Below, piece by piece: positions 26,388 to 34,838 of a DNA stretch of 64,000 nt. Source of the stretch: an uncultured Aquimarina sp. Its GTDB lineage: Bacteria > Bacteroidota > Bacteroidia > Flavobacteriales > Flavobacteriaceae. The translations under genes were made by a program, and so were the position numbers. Location of the stretch: the NCBI GenBank assembly GCA_947498775.1, contig CANMLL010000021.1:32653-96652 (forward strand), written 5' to 3'. Below the pieces are notes generated by a model. It had not been told where the DNA came from, searched no databases, and was given only the letters and a program-made list of their open reading frames with translations. How positions within the stretch are numbered: the stretch's first letter is position 1; the number at the start of each line of letters is the position of its first letter.

Positions 26388-27389
26388 TTAATCCTCAAAA
26401 TATCTAAAATTGAGCATTTGCATAACGTATGAGTATATTTCGGGGAACTTTTTCTTGAGTTCTGTTGGGGATTCCATAAAGACCTCTACCAAAACGGCTA
26501 TAAACTCAAACTTATCTGTATAGGCATACTCCCGAAGTATTTTGGTATCTACGATCTTTTTCCTAATTTCTAAAGATCCCAAATATTCTTCCAACTTTAA
26601 AAAAGTATCATAAAAAATCTCTGAACTAATGTCATTGTTCTTTATAGAATTATAATGGATGGCATGCGTAATTTCATGAATTCCCAAACTTTTCCCTTTA
26701 TCCAGGTGAAGATTACCTCTTTGAAAATGTTTCCATGATAGCGCTAAAGCTTTTGATCTGGGATTGAACTCTCCAATATTTTCTGTCTTGTTTAAAATTG
26801 AATAAAACGAATCAGGATAGAGAATTATCGTATTTAGATATTCTAACAAATAATGACGCATTCCAAAAGTGAGTTGAATCACCATCATAGTAATTTGCAT
26901 TTGCATAAACCCATCTATAACCAAGCCCTCTCTGCCCACAAAATTTGTAGTTTCAAGAAACCTTGCGGTTCTATGCTCAAAATACCATTTTTGTTTCTTA
27001 TCCAATACATTATAAAAATCATTTTCGTACAGAAATGGTCTGAGACACGATGGTAATCTTTTAATAGAGGGATAAAAGTGAATAAAATATGGCTTCTTCT
27101 TATATTTCACATATACAGTTTCTAAATACCTAAGTACATAATAAATACAAATAGAAACAATCCCAACAGTAATAAAGACTCCTATCACAGTCTGAAACAT
27201 AGAGTTAGGTGGTTCTTCTTCGAAGAAGAATAAATATGCAGTTAAGTAATTCAAAAAAAGAAAAATGTAGGTTAAGGTTACTAAAAGTAACGTTTTAGAA
27301 ATAAAAATCTTGTTAAAATGGTAAATAAAAATTTCTTGAAACCGACTACCTTTCGAGGCAGAGCCATAGAAGTATTCCACCAGTTTCAT
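26388..27389 (-). CDS. membrane-anchored M90 (MtfA-like) zinc metallopeptidase
   Basis: A 333-residue protein with two membrane segments near the N-terminus (about residues 33-56 and 66-87) followed by a cytoplasmic-type peptidase domain. LGIHEITHAIHY contains the HExxH zinc site (His238, Glu239, His242), and DKFEFIAVLVEVFMESP provides the downstream metal-ligand helix typical of M90/MtfA peptidases. E. coli MtfA processes Mlc and influences glucose uptake; the substrate here is unknown. Convergent with the YpdA-like gene, 158 bases apart. Confidence 0.82.
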   Translation of the reverse strand: MKLVEYFYGSASKGSRFQEIFIYHFNKIFISKTLLLVTLTYIFLFLNYLTAYLFFFEEEPPNSMFQTVIGVFITVGIVSICIYYVLRYLETVYVKYKKKPYFIHFYPSIKRLPSCLRPFLYENDFYNVLDKKQKWYFEHRTARFLETTNFVGREGLVIDGFMQMQITMMVIQLTFGMRHYLLEYLNTIILYPDSFYSILNKTENIGEFNPRSKALALSWKHFQRGNLHLDKGKSLGIHEITHAIHYNSIKNNDISSEIFYDTFLKLEEYLGSLEIRKKIVDTKILREYAYTDKFEFIAVLVEVFMESPTELKKKFPEIYSYVMQMLNFRYFED

Positions 27390-27435
27390 GTTGACCTTAG
27401 CGTACCAAAAACCGAAATTTTGTATTTACCTCACC

Positions 27436-27480
27436 CAGAACTGCCGAAAATGGCAGTTCTGACCTCTCCAAAGGAAAGGT
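27436..27480. repeat. pair of intergenic hairpins
   Basis: A perfect 10-bp stem CAGAACTGCC / GGCAGTTCTG (27436-27461, loop GAAAAT) is followed at once by a second dyad ACCTCTCC-AAA-GGAAAGGT (27462-27480, one mismatch). No T run follows, so these look more like intergenic palindromic units than terminators. Confidence 0.5.
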
Positions 27481-27598
27481 AAATCGGAGGCAGAGCCATC
27501 GGAGAATTATTTAGATTTAAAACTAAAACCGTTTTTATTTTGCATGTGAAAATCAAAAAAGATTGGGCAACTTCTACTAACTTCATTTTTTTTATGCA

Positions 27599-27622
27599 CT
27601 TTATGCAATCGATTGCATAAAG
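27599..27622 (+). promoter_or_regulatory. perfect 24-bp palindromic operator upstream of the sulfatase genes
   Basis: A perfect 24-base palindrome (core TGCAATCGATTGCA) ends 14 bases before the first sulfatase start. A central CG with TGCA half-sites is typical of LacI-family operators. No LacI gene is in the window, so the regulator would be encoded elsewhere. Confidence 0.6.
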
Positions 27623-27635
27623 AACTATCCAAACT

Positions 27636-29018
27636 ATGAGAAAAACATCTGTGTTTACTGTATTATTACTGTTATGTATTATTAGCTCCTGTACTTCTAA
27701 AAAGAATCCTGGGAGTGAAACAGCCCAACCATTTAATGTTATTTTTATATCGGTTGATGATCTAAACGATTGGGTAGAGCCTTTTGGAGGTCACCCTCAA
27801 GCGATCACTCCAAATTTCACGGATTTTGCAAAAACTGCAATGACTTTTACCAATGCCCATGCCTCTGCTCCATTATGTAATCCTTCTAGAGTAAGTATTA
27901 TGACTGGTTTAGATCCTCGCAAAACAGGTGTCGTTTCTAACAATGCTTTTTATCCATTTAGAAAGTATTTACCAAATGCTGAAACCATGATTCAACATTT
28001 CAAAAGAGAAGGATATTATACTGCTGGTTACGGGAAAATATTTCATAAAGATGATAGCAAGACTGAGCCATGGGATGAGTATGAATGGTGTAGCGGAAGA
28101 CCAAAACCTAAACCATTTCCCGGACATGGAATCAAATTTATTACCGATAGCGTTTATCGTTATTTTGATTGGGGCGCTGTAAATGATACTATTACCAAAT
28201 GGGGAGAAAATAAAATTACTCAAAAGGTATCTGATTTTCTTGAAAAACCACATAAATCTCCATTTTTCATGGCTGCAGGTTTTAGGCTACCTCATCTAGG
28301 ATGGTATACGCCTCCTAGATTTCATAAGCTTTATGATTCACTAGACATTGCCTTACCAGATTATTCTGCAGATGATATTAAGGATGTTCCTTCTATAATT
28401 CTAGAATCCGTAAAAAAAGATAGAAGAGCTCACGATACCATCATGGGGCGAAATGTATGGAAAGATGCCGTGAAATCTTACCTGGCAAGTGTATCGTATA
28501 TAGATTATGAATTGGGTCAAATTTTAGACAAACTTAAATCCACTCCGTATTATGAAAATACTATTGTTGTTGTATGGAGTGATCATGGATTTCATTTAGG
28601 TGAAAAATCAACATGGAGAAAAAATACGCTCTGGGAAGAATCTACAAGAGTTCCTTTGCTAATTCATGTTCCTAACCATACCAAACCCAATACCAAAACT
28701 AACCATCCTGTAAGTCTTTTGGACTTGTACCCTACTTTAGTAAATTTATGTGGTATTATGCCTAGAGAAGACCTGGATGGACAAGATATCTCTGGCCTAC
28801 TTAGCAACCCCGAATTTACACTTCCTAAAGATTATGTAACAACCACTAATTTTCTGGGTACCGCAATACGTAACAAAAACTGGAGATACATTCGCTATAA
28901 AGATGGCACTGAAGAACTCTATGATCACCGTATTGATCCACTAGAGAAAACAAATTTAATTAGTAATTCTAATTATCTAGATGATGTAAATGAATTTCGG
29001 TCATATTTAGATAAATAA
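27636..29018 (+). CDS. sulfatase (iduronate-2-sulfatase-like, S1 family), lipoprotein
   Basis: A 460-residue type I sulfatase anchored by a lipoprotein signal (lipobox ISSC, then TSKKN). Cys81 in LCNPSRVSIMTG is the C-x-P-S-R position that is oxidised to formylglycine. Metal residues appear in ISVDDLNDW and VVWSDHGFHLGEK. The N-terminal FISVDDLNDWVEPFGGHPQ resembles iduronate-2-sulfatase-like (subfamily S1_7) enzymes. It removes sulfate esters from a polysaccharide fragment, probably in the periplasm or at the cell surface. First gene after a LacI-like operator; the second sulfatase follows after 109 bases. Confidence 0.9.
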   Translation: MRKTSVFTVLLLLCIISSCTSKKNPGSETAQPFNVIFISVDDLNDWVEPFGGHPQAITPNFTDFAKTAMTFTNAHASAPLCNPSRVSIMTGLDPRKTGVVSNNAFYPFRKYLPNAETMIQHFKREGYYTAGYGKIFHKDDSKTEPWDEYEWCSGRPKPKPFPGHGIKFITDSVYRYFDWGAVNDTITKWGENKITQKVSDFLEKPHKSPFFMAAGFRLPHLGWYTPPRFHKLYDSLDIALPDYSADDIKDVPSIILESVKKDRRAHDTIMGRNVWKDAVKSYLASVSYIDYELGQILDKLKSTPYYENTIVVVWSDHGFHLGEKSTWRKNTLWEESTRVPLLIHVPNHTKPNTKTNHPVSLLDLYPTLVNLCGIMPREDLDGQDISGLLSNPEFTLPKDYVTTTNFLGTAIRNKNWRYIRYKDGTEELYDHRIDPLEKTNLISNSNYLDDVNEFRSYLDK

Positions 29019-29127
29019 TCATTAATGTCCGGGAAAAGAAACAAGATTGCTGCTTTTCTAGAGGCAAGAACCAAGACTTAATTATAAAAACAATGATACA
29101 TAATATTCAAAAAAGATTAGAAAAAGA

Positions 29128-30552
29128 GTGCTATTAAACCACAACATATTATTCTATAGATTGCTATGGTGTATTACAGTCTTAGGATTTTTTTTGAGTT
29201 GCACTTCAAAAAAGGAAAATCCAAAGCCCTTGCCAAATATACTTATTTTGGTTGCAGATGATGCTGGGTGGGAAGACTTTGGTTGCTATGGAAATCCATA
29301 CATCAAAACGCCAAATGTTGATTATTTGGCACAAAATGGTTTAAAAACCACAAATACACACCTTACCATTGCCCAGTGTTCTCCCTCTAGAATAAGTATT
29401 TTAACCGGAAAATATCCTCATGCCACAAACGCCGAAGATCTGCACATGCCGATGCCTGATTCGCTGGATATTTTACCAAAATTCTTAAAAACAAAGGGAT
29501 ATTATTCGGGTATTCTAAAAAAAATACACTTAGGAGATCATGGCAAAAACCAGTTTGATTGGCATCATGAAGATCTTAATGCTTTCAAAGATTTTCTAAA
29601 TGTTTCTGCCACAAACCCTTTCTTTATGTGGGTGGGTTTTACTGATCCCCATAGGCCCTACAAGGAAAATAGTATACAAGACCCACAATCTATAACGCAG
29701 GTCGTTGTACCCCCTTACCTAGTTGACGATGAAAATACCCGTAAGGACCTAGCTAATTATTACAACTATATAAGACGAATGGATGCTCAAATAGGTATTT
29801 ATCTGGAAGAGCTTAGATCTCGAAAACTTCTCGATAATACATTGATAATCTTTTTATCTGATAATGGAGCTCCTTTTCCCAGAGCCAAAGGAACGGTTTA
29901 TGATGCAGGTACAAAAACTCCCTTTATTCTGTCTTGGCCAAGTAAAATACAGCCCGGAACTCAAACCCATGAATTATTAAGTATTATCGATTTAGCGCCT
30001 ACGCTTCTTGATATAGTCGAAATACCACAATCCAAACAATTTCAGGGAAAGCCTATTGTGGGATTATTTTCTAAAGACCCTATTCAGGGTAGAACACATG
30101 TTTTTAGTGAACGAAATTGGCATGATAGTGACGAGCATATTCGTAGTGTAAGAACTACTAGATATAAGTTAATCAAAAATGCATATACCAAATTACCACT
30201 AGGAACAGCGTCAGATATTGGCAGTAGTTTATCATTTAAAAGCCTTCTTGAAGCTAAAGAAAAAAACTCTTTAACTAATGCACAATCCAGGTTGTTTGAA
30301 ATACCAAGATCCGAGTATGAGTTTTATGATATTGATAATGACCCATATGAAATCAACAATCTTATAAATGATCCCGATGCTCAACATATCGTTACAAAAC
30401 TAAAAACAGAACTACATAAATGGATTGATTATTCTAATGACTTTTCTTCGCAGACCAGAAGACGACCAGATAATATAAATCGATTTACAGGAGAGGTGAT
30501 TAGCAAAACTAGATTACCTGGATGGATCCAAGATAGCATACCCAATGAATAA
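29128..30552 (+). CDS. sulfatase (heparan N-sulfatase-like, S1 family), lipoprotein
   Basis: A 474-residue type I sulfatase. It starts at GTG and has a lipoprotein signal (lipobox FLSC, then TSKKEN). Cys84 in QCSPSRISILTG is the formylglycine precursor; VADDAGWEDFGCYGN and LSDNGAPFPRAKGT supply metal ligands. The short form with FTDPHRPY resembles the sulfamidase/arylsulfatase-like S1_8 group. It shows only distant similarity to the preceding sulfatase, so the pair probably act on different positions of the glycan. It ends 22 bases before the convergent HTCS gene. Confidence 0.9.
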   Translation: MLLNHNILFYRLLWCITVLGFFLSCTSKKENPKPLPNILILVADDAGWEDFGCYGNPYIKTPNVDYLAQNGLKTTNTHLTIAQCSPSRISILTGKYPHATNAEDLHMPMPDSLDILPKFLKTKGYYSGILKKIHLGDHGKNQFDWHHEDLNAFKDFLNVSATNPFFMWVGFTDPHRPYKENSIQDPQSITQVVVPPYLVDDENTRKDLANYYNYIRRMDAQIGIYLEELRSRKLLDNTLIIFLSDNGAPFPRAKGTVYDAGTKTPFILSWPSKIQPGTQTHELLSIIDLAPTLLDIVEIPQSKQFQGKPIVGLFSKDPIQGRTHVFSERNWHDSDEHIRSVRTTRYKLIKNAYTKLPLGTASDIGSSLSFKSLLEAKEKNSLTNAQSRLFEIPRSEYEFYDIDNDPYEINNLINDPDAQHIVTKLKTELHKWIDYSNDFSSQTRRRPDNINRFTGEVISKTRLPGWIQDSIPNE

Positions 30553-30574
30553 CATAGGATAATTATATCTTTTT

Positions 30575-33500
30575 TTATTTTTCTATATATTTTGCCGGGC
30601 TTTTACCATATTTTGTTTTAAAAGTTTTACTGAAATATTGCACATCTTGATACCCTACTGCATATGCTATATCTGCAATTTTAAAAGACCCTTTCTTTAG
30701 CATTTCAACAGCATATTTCAGTCTGAAATCTTTAATATACTCTGCCGGCCCTACCCCGGTCAATGCTTTAAACTTCCTGCTAAGATGTACTCTACTTAGT
30801 CCTACTTCATTGCTTAAAAAATCAACCGTAAAATTAGGTTTATCATACTGTTCTTTTACAATTTCGATTACGCTTTTCATTAATTTTTCGTCGTAACTAT
30901 TGATTTTTATATCGTGTACTTTGGAAAGTTTTTCATTATCCTTAAATTTTTGCCTAATAAGATTACGATTATCAATTATATTCTTGATTCTTGTTTTTAA
31001 TTCTGTAAGATTAAAAGGTTTCGGGATATAATCATCGGCTCCATGCTCTAATCCTTCAATTTTATGGATTTGTGCATCCTTTGCAGTAAGTAGTAATACT
31101 GGAATATGGCAAAGTTCTTTTGTTTTTTTAATGTATTTGCATAGCTCTAAACCATCCATTTCGGGCATCATCACATCACTTATTACAATATCTGGAGCAT
31201 TTTTTTTCACTTTCTTTAATCCTTGTAGGCCATCTTTTGCAGTAAAAATTGTGTAAGTATCTTCAAGTTGTTCTTTTAAATAATTTCTGAGTTCTACATT
31301 ATCTTCTACCAATAAAATGGTTTCTTTTACTAGTTCTACATTTGTTTTTGTCTTTTTAACTAAAATCGTATTTTGATACTCTAGAGGTATTGGCTTAATG
31401 AATTTTTTTTCTTCTTTCTCCATCGAGATATTAGCAATTTTAAAAGGAATACTTAGCAAAAAAGAGGTGCCTTTTCCTTCTGCACTAGTTACATCAATAC
31501 TACCATTCATAAGGTCGATTAAGGATTTAGTGAGAGACAACCCAATACCTGCTCCTAATTTTGACTTATTTCCTTTATAAAACCGATCGAATATTCTATC
31601 TAATTTATCTTTTGGAATTCCTATTCCGGTATCTGAAATTTTGAAGGAATATTGAATTTGATCCTGATCCTGATCTGCGGTAATTTCAACTGCGATTTTG
31701 CCACCTTCTACGGTAAATTTGAATGCATTTGATAATAAATTAAAGATGATTTTTTCTAATTTATCTTTATCTACCAGTACTGGTTTTTCTGCGGTATTAT
31801 GTTGTTGCAATGATAAAACTATTTGATTTTTATCTGCAATACCTTTAAAAGAGTCCACAATATCCCGAAGCATTGAATCAATATAGATAGACTGTTTTTT
31901 TAATTTAGAATGCCCGGTTTCTATCTCACGTATCTCAAGGATCTGATTGATTAATAACGATAACCTTTTAGCATTAAAATACATGATTTTAATACGGGAT
32001 CGTAACCAATCATCTTGGGTTTTAGAACCTATCATTTCTTCTAATGGTCCTAATATTAGAGTAAGAGGTGTTCTAAACTCGTGAGAAACATCAATAAAAT
32101 ATTTTAATTTTAAATCATGTATTTCTTTCCATTTTTCTTTCTCTAGTTGCTCTATTCGCAAATCATTTTTTAGTTGTGTACTTTTTATGGCATTATAGCG
32201 CATTAAGTAAAAAGCTAAAGCGATCAAGATTGTATAGATAATATATGCCCACCAAGTACGCCAGGGTGGCGGAAGTATGGTTATTTTTAATGTCGTGGGA
32301 GTTTCATTCCAGACAGTATCGTTATTTGCTGATTTTACTAAGAAATTATAGGTTCCATCTTGCAAATTAGTATAGGTTGCTTCTCTTTGAGTTTTACCAT
32401 AAATCCAGTCGTTATCAAAGCCTTCTAGCATATAAGCATATTGATTATTCTCGGGGCGTAAATAATTTAAAGAAGCAAATTCAATGCTAAATACAGATTG
32501 AAAATAATCTAAAGTTATGGCTGAAGTTTTACTTATTTCTTGTATCAGGATTTTATTATTATCGTTTGGTTTTACTTGTTTGTTAAATAGATTTAGAGCA
32601 GTTAATATAGGTTGTGGGCTAAAGGTGTTTGCGCTAAGGTCATCTGGGAAAAATGTAACGTATCCATTACTTCCTCCAACCAAAAACATACCCAAACCAT
32701 TCTTATAAAAAGCTCCTTCATTAATTTCTTCAAGAGGAAAGCCAGAAGTATAGGAATAGCTTTTTAGAATGTCTTTTTGATTAAAAGTAACTTCAGCTAT
32801 CATATCTGTAGTGATCACCCACGTACTTTTAGAAGTGTCATCATGAAGTGTACCTAATACAATGTTACTTTTTAAGCCAGAACCAGTATGCCATCTGTTG
32901 CTTTTTTTTGATATAGGATCATATGCCAAAACGCCTTTTCCGTTTGTAGCAAGCCAAAAGATTCCTTTACTGTCTATCGAGATAGTATTGAATTCTTTAA
33001 TTTGAAATTCACTTTCATCTTCATTAAACTGAGTTATTTGTTCTATAGCTGCTTGTTTTGGCTCAAAATGTATAATTCCCGAGCCTTTAGTAGCAAGATA
33101 TAAGTGATCATCTTTGATGGTAATTGCTTTGATAGGATTTCCTTTTACCAGAAAATTTAACTTTTCCTGATTTAGATATTCTTGAAATTGCTTTGTTTTA
33201 TAATCAAATTTTTGCAGCCCTTTTTCATCCGTACCTATCCATAAGTTCCCATGTGTATCAGGAACTATACAATTGATAATGGCATCTCTTAGATGATTAA
33301 ACATTGGTGGTTGTGAATCAAATACAGGTATTAGTGTTTTTTGTTTACTGTCATAATAATGCAACCCTTGTTTAAAAACTCCAACCCATAAGGTCTTTTC
33401 TATATCTTGATGAAGTGATTTAATAATACTTTTTGACATTAGAGTGTCTGCCAATTTGTTATGAGTATTGGTATTAGGATCATAAATATTAAGTCCTCCT

Positions 33501-34666
33501 CTTTCGGTTCCTATAAAAATTGTTCCTGTAGTATCTGTTTCAAAAGCACCCACGACATCATAACTTAACGAGGTGTTATCGCCACTGATATTATAGTAGT
33601 GTTTAAATCTTTGATTATGGATGTCATATATGGATACACCGCCAAAATAGGTCCCAACCCAAATACTACCTTTTCGGTCTTTAAAAAGTGATCGAACGCT
33701 ATTATGAGGTAATCCTTTAGGGTCACCTTCTTGATATGTAATAGCTGTCATTTGGTTTAGGTTTTTTAATACATGTAAACCTTTAAATGTACCTATCCAG
33801 AGATCATTCTTATCGAGCTGTAAAGCTCGAATATGATCATCAGAAATTCGATAACCAGAATTGATTGCTTTCGTATGATAATGGGCTAGAATGTTACCAT
33901 GCTGATCAAATTTGAATAAACCATTACCATAGGTTCCTGCCCAAACTTCTGTGTCTTGTACTACAATAGATTGAATTCGCCGTATAGGTTTTTTAGACGC
34001 TTTACTTTTGCTAAAAGGTTGTAGTGTTTTGTTGTCTATATCTAAAACAAAAATCCCTTTTTTACTGGTTCCTATTAATAAATTTTCATTTGTATCTTGC
34101 TGTATTGAGTTAACAGAATATTTTTTAGATGGATGATTATCGTATTCACCCATAAGATTAGTGCTATATTTTTCTTTTTCTGCATTAAAAAGAAAAATCC
34201 CAAAATTTCCTCCAACCCATATTTGGTCTTCTTTAGACACAAAAACTACATCAATTAGTGGGTTTTTGCTACTAGTAACATTTAAAGGATAGTTATAAAA
34301 TCGTTCTTGATCATTATCATATTTGCTAAGTCCTTTATCTGTTGCTATCCAGATATGCCCCATACTATCTTCTTTAATATCTTTTATGATATTACCAGCA
34401 ATAGAAGTGCTGTCTCCAACCTGGTTTCTAAATACCTTAAAATTATACCCATCATATTGATTAAGACCATCTCTGGTACCAAACCACATAAAACCCAAAT
34501 GATCCTGATAAATACTCAAAACAGAGCTTTGAGACAATCCTTCTCTTACAGTAACATGATCAAAATAGTAGTTTGTTTCAGAAATTTGCTCTTTCTGAGC
34601 ATGAAGAATAAAACCGTTGAAGCCTATAAAAAAGACTATTATAAAAATAGTTTTATGAAAAATCAA
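30575..34666 (-). CDS. hybrid two-component system regulator (HTCS) of the polysaccharide locus
   Basis: A 1363-residue one-protein two-component system. Domains in order: signal peptide, periplasmic sensor of two seven-bladed propellers made of Reg_prop repeats (GLSQSSVLSIYQDHLGFMWFGT and many like it, about 28-720), Y_Y_Y domain (about 735-795), one membrane helix (about 800-822), HisKA with His862 (VSHEFRTPL), HATPase (GAGIGLSLTKSL), receiver with Asp1164 (ISDVMMPEMDG), and a C-terminal AraC-type DNA-binding domain (about 1265-1363). Such proteins sense an oligosaccharide and switch on the adjacent locus. Divergent from the GH2 gene. Confidence 0.95.
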   Translation of the reverse strand: MIFHKTIFIIVFFIGFNGFILHAQKEQISETNYYFDHVTVREGLSQSSVLSIYQDHLGFMWFGTRDGLNQYDGYNFKVFRNQVGDSTSIAGNIIKDIKEDSMGHIWIATDKGLSKYDNDQERFYNYPLNVTSSKNPLIDVVFVSKEDQIWVGGNFGIFLFNAEKEKYSTNLMGEYDNHPSKKYSVNSIQQDTNENLLIGTSKKGIFVLDIDNKTLQPFSKSKASKKPIRRIQSIVVQDTEVWAGTYGNGLFKFDQHGNILAHYHTKAINSGYRISDDHIRALQLDKNDLWIGTFKGLHVLKNLNQMTAITYQEGDPKGLPHNSVRSLFKDRKGSIWVGTYFGGVSIYDIHNQRFKHYYNISGDNTSLSYDVVGAFETDTTGTIFIGTERGGLNIYDPNTNTHNKLADTLMSKSIIKSLHQDIEKTLWVGVFKQGLHYYDSKQKTLIPVFDSQPPMFNHLRDAIINCIVPDTHGNLWIGTDEKGLQKFDYKTKQFQEYLNQEKLNFLVKGNPIKAITIKDDHLYLATKGSGIIHFEPKQAAIEQITQFNEDESEFQIKEFNTISIDSKGIFWLATNGKGVLAYDPISKKSNRWHTGSGLKSNIVLGTLHDDTSKSTWVITTDMIAEVTFNQKDILKSYSYTSGFPLEEINEGAFYKNGLGMFLVGGSNGYVTFFPDDLSANTFSPQPILTALNLFNKQVKPNDNNKILIQEISKTSAITLDYFQSVFSIEFASLNYLRPENNQYAYMLEGFDNDWIYGKTQREATYTNLQDGTYNFLVKSANNDTVWNETPTTLKITILPPPWRTWWAYIIYTILIALAFYLMRYNAIKSTQLKNDLRIEQLEKEKWKEIHDLKLKYFIDVSHEFRTPLTLILGPLEEMIGSKTQDDWLRSRIKIMYFNAKRLSLLINQILEIREIETGHSKLKKQSIYIDSMLRDIVDSFKGIADKNQIVLSLQQHNTAEKPVLVDKDKLEKIIFNLLSNAFKFTVEGGKIAVEITADQDQDQIQYSFKISDTGIGIPKDKLDRIFDRFYKGNKSKLGAGIGLSLTKSLIDLMNGSIDVTSAEGKGTSFLLSIPFKIANISMEKEEKKFIKPIPLEYQNTILVKKTKTNVELVKETILLVEDNVELRNYLKEQLEDTYTIFTAKDGLQGLKKVKKNAPDIVISDVMMPEMDGLELCKYIKKTKELCHIPVLLLTAKDAQIHKIEGLEHGADDYIPKPFNLTELKTRIKNIIDNRNLIRQKFKDNEKLSKVHDIKINSYDEKLMKSVIEIVKEQYDKPNFTVDFLSNEVGLSRVHLSRKFKALTGVGPAEYIKDFRLKYAVEMLKKGSFKIADIAYAVGYQDVQYFSKTFKTKYGKSPAKYIEK

Positions 34667-34838
34667 GGATATAAATTTTAGTTCAACTTACTATTTTTTT
34701 GAAGTAAACTCAAACATTATTTACGTTTTATTTTTTTTAACCCCCCTAACTCCTTATATTTATCAAGCTTTTAGATATTTTTTTACTTCTTCGCCACTTT
34801 GAAGTTCTAACATTTTAGAATTTTCAAAATCGGCATTC

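Noticed and set aside
27355..27499. 13-bp direct repeat GAGGCAGAGCCAT (27355 and 27487)
   Set aside because: One copy is within codons of the M90 gene; only 13 bp match with no flanking similarity, so chance or trivial duplication is more likely than an attachment site.
29093..29128. ATG at 29093 as start of the second sulfatase
   Set aside because: It is in a different frame and stops before the sulfatase; the GTG at 29128 is the start that gives a proper lipoprotein signal.
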